Assembly (NCBI RefSeq): GCF_900638385.1
Contig: NZ_LR134510.1
Location: forward strand, 186,001-250,000
DNA from: Actinobacillus delphinicola
GTDB lineage: Bacteria; Pseudomonadota; Gammaproteobacteria; Enterobacterales; Pasteurellaceae
Direction of reading: 5' to 3'
Length of the DNA: 64,000 nt
Under the pieces are notes generated by a model. That model ran no database searches, was not told where the DNA came from, and saw nothing but the letters and a program-made list of their open reading frames with translations. Every line of letters starts with the position of its first letter. The first letter of the stretch is position 1. Shown in pieces: positions 58,786 to 64,000 of this stretch. Position numbers and translations under genes: made by a program.

Positions 58786-59928
58786 TCACGCCACATTTTT
58801 CGGCAAAATTTTTGCAATTTGTTCCTGTCTTTGGCGATCTAATTCATGACGAATTTCTGCCTTTTGAAAACCTGCTTGAATAATTTGTTGTACATCAATT
58901 TGTTGAGCCATTTGATAAGCTTGCCAAAGTGTATCCATTGTTGACTTCTCTCGATTCTTCCATTCAATGAATATTTTCAACTTTTCAAACAATTCTGGTT
59001 TCCGCCAAATATCAATTTGATTAAAACACGCAATCACATCAGCAACCGTGAGCGCCGAATAATCTTCAAAAAGATGACGGAATCGATGATACATCAATGC
59101 AAAATGTTTGAAATTATTCGGTACTTTCAAGTGACGACATAAATCTTGTAAAGCGTTCTCAGAAAGAACACTAAAAATCAATGTAAAATGAAAAAGCGCC
59201 CGTTCTTGTGCAAGTGGAAGCATTGAATTGATTTCATTTTGACAAAAATACAAAAACTCTGAATCTTGATATAAATATTCTGCCAATTCAGGATAAAGTA
59301 CTGATAGTGCATCAATACTTTCAAGAAGAGTAAAATAGGTCACTGGCGATGTCGTATCTAATGCTTTTAACGTTTCCTGCCATACTCGTTCAGGAGTTAA
59401 GGTTGTCAGTTCGCCAGCTTTAGTCATCTCTTTCATTAAAGATAACGTTTCTGGCGCGATAGTGAAATCTAGCGATGCGAATCGAGCTGCAAAACGGGCA
59501 ACACGTAAAATGCGTAAAGGATCTTCACAAAAAGCAGGCGAAATATGGCGTAAAATTCGTTGTTCTATATCCGATTTTCCGCCATAAAAATCATATAACA
59601 CGCCATACTGATCTTCCGCTAGTGCATTAATCGTTAAATCACGACGAAGTAAATCTTCTTTTAAAGTAATATTAGGAGAAAAATCACAAATAAACCCTGT
59701 ATATCCCACACCTGCTTTTTTCTCAGTTCTCGCTAATGCGTATTCTTCTTTAGTTTTTGGATGTAAAAATACGGGGAAATCTTTCCCTACTTGTTGGAAT
59801 CCTTGTGCCAATAATATGGCTGGTGTCGCACCAACAACGAGCCAATCCTTGTCTTTAACTTCTAACCCAAGGTATTTATCTCGTACTGCGCCACCAACTA
59901 AATAATATTCTACCAATATTACGCCCAT
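58786..59928 (-). CDS. cca: CCA-adding tRNA nucleotidyltransferase lacking the HD domain motif
   Basis: Adds or repairs the 3'-CCA of tRNA. The 380-residue protein has the class II head: GGAVRD, the metal pair in [15 protein letters not shown]-like [14 protein letters not shown] and the helical body ([16 protein letters not shown]). E. coli Cca has 412 residues and a C-terminal HD phosphohydrolase domain (HTLM...HDLGKG). Here that region (about 245-330) keeps flanking similarity (WRKPE, EAGF-like [13 protein letters not shown]) but no HD pair, so the accessory phosphatase activity is probably lost. The ATG overlaps the ygiM end by 10 bp. Confidence 0.92.
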   Translation of the reverse strand: MGVILVEYYLVGGAVRDKYLGLEVKDKDWLVVGATPAILLAQGFQQVGKDFPVFLHPKTKEEYALARTEKKAGVGYTGFICDFSPNITLKEDLLRRDLTINALAEDQYGVLYDFYGGKSDIEQRILRHISPAFCEDPLRILRVARFAARFASLDFTIAPETLSLMKEMTKAGELTTLTPERVWQETLKALDTTSPVTYFTLLESIDALSVLYPELAEYLYQDSEFLYFCQNEINSMLPLAQERALFHFTLIFSVLSENALQDLCRHLKVPNNFKHFALMYHRFRHLFEDYSALTVADVIACFNQIDIWRKPELFEKLKIFIEWKNREKSTMDTLWQAYQMAQQIDVQQIIQAGFQKAEIRHELDRQRQEQIAKILPKNVA

Positions 59929-60539
59929 CCACTTGGTTTACGACGGCGACTTGGAATAAGGTGAGGTAAAATAAGACCAAGTAAAAGACCTACACCAAGA
60001 ACAGAACCGCCATAAATGAACCATTGAATTGCAATTGCTTGTTTATTTGCATCTAACATTGCTTCAAGATTGCGATTTTTACTTTTAATGCTATCCATTT
60101 CACGTTTTAAATTCGCATTTTCTTCCAGTAATGCTGAGCTTTGGCTTTCTGCCTGTGTAGTACGGCGTTGCATTTCACTAACACGTTGTTTCCAACTGTC
60201 ATCTAATCCATTTAATTTTAATGTTAATGCATCAATTTTCGCTTTTAAGATTGGATTTTGTTCTTTGCTACTTGGTTGATCACTCAATTCTTTCGTCAAA
60301 ACCCATCCATTACGATTACGGGCATCACGGATAAGAGAATATTTATTTTTTTGTCCTAATAAGGTGACAGGCGCCCCAGCTAGTAAAGAACCCGTAATGC
60401 GGTATTGATCACCTGCGCCTGAACGCATGTAGGTTTGTAAATTCTCGGTAATATACATTTGAGAACCATCTGCGAAACTTGGCACCGCATATGAAAATAC
60501 TGCCATTCCCAATAAAAATTTTAGAAATTTTTTAGACAT
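59919..60539 (-). CDS. ygiM: SH3-domain membrane protein YgiM
   Basis: A 206-residue envelope protein, the exact E. coli YgiM length. It has a signal peptide (about 1-23, AVPSFA), a bacterial SH3 domain ([20 protein letters not shown], about 28-90), a coiled coil (about 100-165) and a C-terminal membrane helix (about 172-192) with a basic tail. The role is unknown, possibly envelope or peptidoglycan related. It is adjacent to cca, as in E. coli. Confidence 0.9.
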   Translation of the reverse strand: MSKKFLKFLLGMAVFSYAVPSFADGSQMYITENLQTYMRSGAGDQYRITGSLLAGAPVTLLGQKNKYSLIRDARNRNGWVLTKELSDQPSSKEQNPILKAKIDALTLKLNGLDDSWKQRVSEMQRRTTQAESQSSALLEENANLKREMDSIKSKNRNLEAMLDANKQAIAIQWFIYGGSVLGVGLLLGLILPHLIPSRRRKPSGWA

Positions 60540-60560
60540 AATCCATCCTAATAGGTAATA

Positions 60561-60592
60561 AAAAAGTGCGGGAAAATTCTACCGCACTTTTT
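60561..60592. terminator. Terminator after pit made of paired uptake cores
   Basis: An 11-bp stem (AAAAAGTGCGG at 60561-60571 with 60582-60592) and a 10-base loop. The right arm carries the exact reverse Hin core ACCGCACTT (60581-60589), and the left arm carries AAGTGCGGG with one mismatch. The arrangement is the inverted uptake-signal pair used as a terminator in Haemophilus. It follows pit on the minus strand. Confidence 0.85.
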
Positions 60593-60617
60593 TTTAATTA
60601 CAAAGTAACCTTAGTTT

Positions 60618-61877
60618 CTAATGAAAAAACATACGCAGCAATGCATAAATAATAACCACGAATAATGCACCTGCTGGTAATGTAATCACCCATGAAACAA
60701 CAATATTACGGATAACTTTTAGATTTAATGCCGCAATACCACGTGCAAATCCAATACCAAGGATAGCCCCGACTAAGGTTTGAGTGGTAGAAATCGGTAA
60801 GCCTGTACCCGATGCCAATACAACAGTTACGGCTGTTGCAAATTGTGCAGCAAAACCACGAGATGGTGTTAAATCAGTAATACCAGAACCAATGGTTGCC
60901 ATAACGGTACGTCCCATTACGATCAATCCAATTCCGATACCCAATGCACCCAATGGTAAAATCCACCATGCCATAGTGACATTACCGACAACTACGCCTT
61001 GGTGATCCATAATAGATACAACGGCTGCCAATGGTCCAATTGCATTTGCAACATCATTAGAACCATGTGCGAAAGCCATCGCACATGCTGTTAAAAGCAT
61101 AAGAATACTGAATACACGTTCTACGGCACCAAAAGTTCCTTTACCACGGCGCTGAAAACGTTCACTACGGAAGTAATAATGACTTAGAACAACAGAAACA
61201 ATACCGATAAGAATAGAAATACTAGTGATACTAGGTACACTAAGATTTAATCCAATATGTTTAAGCCCTTTTGTCATCGTTACGATACTGATAATAACAA
61301 TCGTAAGCCCCATATAATACGGACCAAATCTTTGTGCATTCTTAGCGGGTTCTTCGGTATCAAAAATTAATTTCTGCGTACTGAAGAAAATGATATAGGC
61401 AATAAGCCCTGCAATAAATGGTGTAATAACCCAGCTACCCACAATATTTAAGATTTCATGCCAATGTACAGCATGAGCGCCTGCTGTGACACAGGCAAAC
61501 CCTATCATAGCACCAATAATTGTATGTGTTGTGGATACTGGCCAACCAAATTTAGATGCAATGATCAACCACAAACCAGAGGCAAGTAAAGCAGACATCA
61601 TCCCTAACGCTAATACCTCAGGCATTTTGACATATTCTGCGGGATCGATTACCCCACTTTGAATTGTCTGCGTTACTTCTCCCCCAGCCAAATACGCGCC
61701 TGCGCATTCAAAAATCAATGCTATGATGACTGCTTGTTTGGCAGTGATAGTACCAGAACCAACTGATGTTCCCATTGCGTTAGAAACATCGTTAGCCCCT
61801 ACCCCAAACGCCATAAAGAAGCCAAAAACAGCAGTAATAACGACGAGCAAGGTGCCGTATTGTTGAATAATTTCCAT
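60618..61877 (-). CDS. pit: PiT-family inorganic phosphate transporter
   Basis: Low-affinity phosphate (metal-phosphate) symport at the inner membrane. The 419-residue protein has about ten membrane segments and the duplicated signatures GVGANDVSNAMGTS (N half) and GSNDVANAIGPLA (C half). I choose the ATG at 61877, preceded by GGGGA, over a TTG four codons earlier. The DUF47 gene lies just upstream on the same strand, so the two form an operon. A paired-uptake-core terminator follows. Confidence 0.94.
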   Translation of the reverse strand: MEIIQQYGTLLVVITAVFGFFMAFGVGANDVSNAMGTSVGSGTITAKQAVIIALIFECAGAYLAGGEVTQTIQSGVIDPAEYVKMPEVLALGMMSALLASGLWLIIASKFGWPVSTTHTIIGAMIGFACVTAGAHAVHWHEILNIVGSWVITPFIAGLIAYIIFFSTQKLIFDTEEPAKNAQRFGPYYMGLTIVIISIVTMTKGLKHIGLNLSVPSITSISILIGIVSVVLSHYYFRSERFQRRGKGTFGAVERVFSILMLLTACAMAFAHGSNDVANAIGPLAAVVSIMDHQGVVVGNVTMAWWILPLGALGIGIGLIVMGRTVMATIGSGITDLTPSRGFAAQFATAVTVVLASGTGLPISTTQTLVGAILGIGFARGIAALNLKVIRNIVVSWVITLPAGALFVVIIYALLRMFFH

Positions 61878-61892
61878 AAGGTTCCCCAAAAA

Positions 61893-62573
61893 TTAGGCGC
61901 GAGCCAACATTAGTTCAATACGAGAACCAACGCGCTGTGCTTGATCGGCTAGCACACCTATCCATTCAAGTGTTTTATACAAGAACATAACATCAATTGG
62001 ATTATATTGTGATTCCACGTTACGTAACATTAAACGTAATTCAATTTGCATACGATCGGTATCATCTTCAATGGAATCAAGATGATTAATCATATGATTG
62101 ACTAATTCAAATTCACGACCTTTAAAGCCAGTTTCTAATAAATTATCCATTTCTGTGATAACACGATTTGCTTGCATGGTCGCATCTAAACTACGGCGTA
62201 CATATGCCATAAATTTATCTTGCATTTCCGGTGGGAAAGTACAATGACGTCCAATCATACGTCCCGCGATATCACGTGCATAATTTGCCAATTTATCTTG
62301 TTGGGTAGTTAGCTCTAATAAATCCGTACGAGCAATTGGCATAAATAGGCCACGCGGTAATTTTAAACGGATATCCCTTTTCAACATATCTGCTTCTTTT
62401 TCCGCGTCCGCAATTTTTTGACGCAATACTTCTGCTTTATCCCAATTATCCTGGAAAGTAGCTTCAAAAAACTCAATCAAATAATTACAGCATTCTGTAA
62501 CCTTTTCTGAATGTTTTTGAATAGGTTTAAATGGAGAATTGGCGAAAAGACCAAGTATATTGTTTATTGCCAT
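61893..62573 (-). CDS. DUF47 (PhoU-like) protein
   Basis: A 226-residue all-helical cytosolic protein of the DUF47/TIGR00153 family, related in fold to PhoU and usually paired with Pit transporters, where it probably modulates transport. Acidic helices of the ADAEKEADMLKRDIR type are typical of the metal-binding PhoU motif. It lies 15 bp upstream of pit. Confidence 0.88.
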   Translation of the reverse strand: MAINNILGLFANSPFKPIQKHSEKVTECCNYLIEFFEATFQDNWDKAEVLRQKIADAEKEADMLKRDIRLKLPRGLFMPIARTDLLELTTQQDKLANYARDIAGRMIGRHCTFPPEMQDKFMAYVRRSLDATMQANRVITEMDNLLETGFKGREFELVNHMINHLDSIEDDTDRMQIELRLMLRNVESQYNPIDVMFLYKTLEWIGVLADQAQRVGSRIELMLARA

Positions 62574-62770
62574 AATGTTATTCCTCTCATTGTAGAAAAT
62601 ACAGGCGGTGTTAAATAAACTCGCAGTATTCTACCTTAATTAATTTTTAAAAATGACATTTTCCAAGAAAATTATTGTAAATAAGGCTCTTTTTGTATAA
62701 CTTTTTAACAAGTTATCTTAAAATAATCCCTTATAGCTACCTCATTTACCCCTTTTATGGAATAAAATTC

Positions 62771-63850
62771 ATGAAAAACAATGAAATTGAATTAAAACTT
62801 CGTTTACGACCAGATTTTCTTTTTAAGCTTTCTGCTAACTTGGAATCTTACAACAACTATTCACAAAAACAGCAGACGCTCATCAACACTTACTATGATA
62901 CACCTGACCTTGCCTTATCTCGCCAAAAATCTATTTTAAGAATCCGAAAAATAAAAAATCAGTTCATTCTTACAATTAAATTAGCGGGTCAAGTAACAGG
63001 GGGACTCCATTCTCATCCAGAATACAACATAGATCTTCCCGATGATAAGCTAGATCTAACCGCATTACAAAAGAAATTTGCACTTACTCTCCCATGTAAG
63101 CAAGAAGAACTTTCACCTTTATTTCAAACAAATTTTACACGTAAACTATGGCTAATCCCCTATCGAGCAGCTCAAATTGAGCTTGCACTTGATGAAGGTG
63201 AAATTATTAGCCCTCGAGCTTCTGAAAAGGATATTATCTGCGAATTGGAATTTGAATTAAAAGAAGGTAAACCTATTGACATCCTTAGCTTTGTATATCA
63301 TTTTTCCTCTGATAACGGAGCAATGTTAAGTGCGACCAATAAAGCCACACGAGGCTACTGGCTCGCTTTAGATAACCATGCACAAATGGATGATTATTTA
63401 GCACAATGGGAAAAAGTTCTTACATTACCTCAAGACCAACAAATTCCAGCAATTTTAGCGTTTGAGCAAGACATAGTCGAAAATGCATGGCGTTTAGGAA
63501 AAACTTACTTTAGTCAAGATTTTACACGCACAGTACAATTAATTAGTGCCTTTTTTAATCTTTATACTTATATAACCGATGTTAAAATGGGGCAATATTT
63601 AATAGCAAATTTAGAATATTTAGCTCCTGAAATCTTGCAAGCTTTCTCTCCAACACTTGTACATGATTTTGCCTCTTTTAACCAATATGCTTACCAGCAA
63701 ATTCAGCAAATCATGCAAGAACATAGTCAAGATCGTAATAATGATAAAGCGGTGCAAGCACTTTGGGATTGGTTATATTGTAACGTACAGCTAAAACGAC
63801 TTATCATTGAAATGCTAATCGTTTTAAATGAAAAGAATAAGGAAAAATAA
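62771..63850 (+). CDS. ygiF: CYTH-domain inorganic triphosphatase, YgiF-like
   Basis: A metal-dependent triphosphatase of the CYTH superfamily. The 359-residue product begins with the ExExK motif (E5, E7, K9 in NEIELKL), then a charged tunnel-forming domain (about 1-200) with YYDTPDLALSR. The C-terminal half is helical and CHAD-like but shorter than in E. coli YgiF (433 residues). I start at the ATG at 62771, which puts the motif at the N terminus. It overlaps radA by one base (TAATG). Confidence 0.85.
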   Translation: MKNNEIELKLRLRPDFLFKLSANLESYNNYSQKQQTLINTYYDTPDLALSRQKSILRIRKIKNQFILTIKLAGQVTGGLHSHPEYNIDLPDDKLDLTALQKKFALTLPCKQEELSPLFQTNFTRKLWLIPYRAAQIELALDEGEIISPRASEKDIICELEFELKEGKPIDILSFVYHFSSDNGAMLSATNKATRGYWLALDNHAQMDDYLAQWEKVLTLPQDQQIPAILAFEQDIVENAWRLGKTYFSQDFTRTVQLISAFFNLYTYITDVKMGQYLIANLEYLAPEILQAFSPTLVHDFASFNQYAYQQIQQIMQEHSQDRNNDKAVQALWDWLYCNVQLKRLIIEMLIVLNEKNKEK

Positions 63851-64000
63851 TGGCAAAAGCTCCAAAACGTGCTTATGTATGTAATGACTGCGGTGCAGAA
63901 TTTTCTCGCTGGCAAGGACAATGTTCCGCATGTAAAGCGTGGAATACAATCAGTGAAGTGCGGGTGGTTAGCGCAAAATCAACATCAAGTAACGATCGTT
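63850..64000 (+). CDS. radA: DNA repair protein RadA (Sms), 5' part
   Basis: A RecA-like ATPase involved in processing recombination intermediates. Only the first 50 codons are in the window. They show the N-terminal zinc finger VCNDCGAEFSRWQGQCSAC (C11, C14, C26, C29), unmistakable for RadA. Translation is coupled to the CYTH gene before it (TAATG). The gene continues beyond the right edge. Confidence 0.93.
   Translation, partial: MAKAPKRAYVCNDCGAEFSRWQGQCSACKAWNTISEVRVVSAKSTSSNDR

Noticed and set aside
62620-62690. Pho box upstream of the DUF47-pit operon
   Set aside because: Only one TGTCAT half site is visible and no second repeat at the right spacing.

Overview
The window is AT-rich chromosomal DNA (GC in the high 30s by eye) from a gammaproteobacterium, most likely a member of the Pasteurellaceae related to Haemophilus. 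Three things support this: a Haemophilus-type gene complement and neighbourhoods (lpxH/plsC/ftsP, skp and the D15-type bamA, rnf-nth, a CYTH gene before radA, pit beside a DUF47 gene); proteins that read as close homologues of Haemophilus proteins; and a few perfect Hin-type uptake cores (AAGTGCGGT), one paired as a terminator. Uptake cores are far rarer than in H. influenzae, so this is probably not H. influenzae itself. I saw no rRNA, tRNA, prophage, insertion sequence or CRISPR array. The region is core genome.

Layout. 1-4131: end of an unidentified gene, a small unknown gene, lpxH divergent from plsC-ftsP, and an unknown single-TM gene. 4132-9616: gmhA, hemW, fadR divergent from nhaB-dsbB, then grxA. 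9650-19356 (minus): the envelope and isoprenoid run pyrH-frr / dxr-uppS-cdsA-rseP-bamA-skp-lpxD, in Enterobacterial order but ending after lpxD without fabZ-lpxA. 19513-27461 (minus): mdh, rsuA, uvrD with a LexA box, rlmM-gcvA, yaaA-ung; the divergent plus-strand sRNA GcvB lies beside gcvA. 27656-32607 (plus): grcA, a three-gene peptidoglycan O-acetylation cluster (patA-patB-ape1) and a patatin-like hydrolase. 32682-38135 (minus): cnoX, trxB, cydD, cydC. 38410-43627 (plus): lepA-lepB-rnc-era and two unknown small genes. 43682-46720 (minus): xseB-ispA-dxs. 47125-56201 (plus): rnfABCDGE-nth, dsbD and a UPF0114 membrane protein. 56261-62573 (minus): prs-ispE-lolB, ygiM-cca, and DUF47-pit. 62771-64000 (plus): ygiF-like gene and the start of radA.

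How the genes work together. Several modules serve the envelope: lipid A (lpxH, lpxD, gmhA), phospholipid (plsC, cdsA), outer-membrane protein and lipoprotein assembly (bamA, skp, lolB), stress proteolysis (rseP), the undecaprenyl/isoprenoid route (dxs, dxr, ispE, ispA, uppS) and peptidoglycan O-acetylation. Another set handles thiol and electron flow: dsbB, dsbD, grxA, trxB, cydDC (thiol export for cytochrome bd) and the Rnf complex, with grcA rescuing anaerobic pyruvate formate-lyase.

The less ordinary observations are: a dispersed intergenic repeat with a GGGGCGTGTT core beside AT blocks, built like an uptake signal but with a different core; scarce canonical uptake cores; a candidate small RNA upstream of rnfA with two anti-Shine-Dalgarno motifs and a strong terminator; recent alternating duplications in the RnfC tail; and a Cca that has lost its HD motif.
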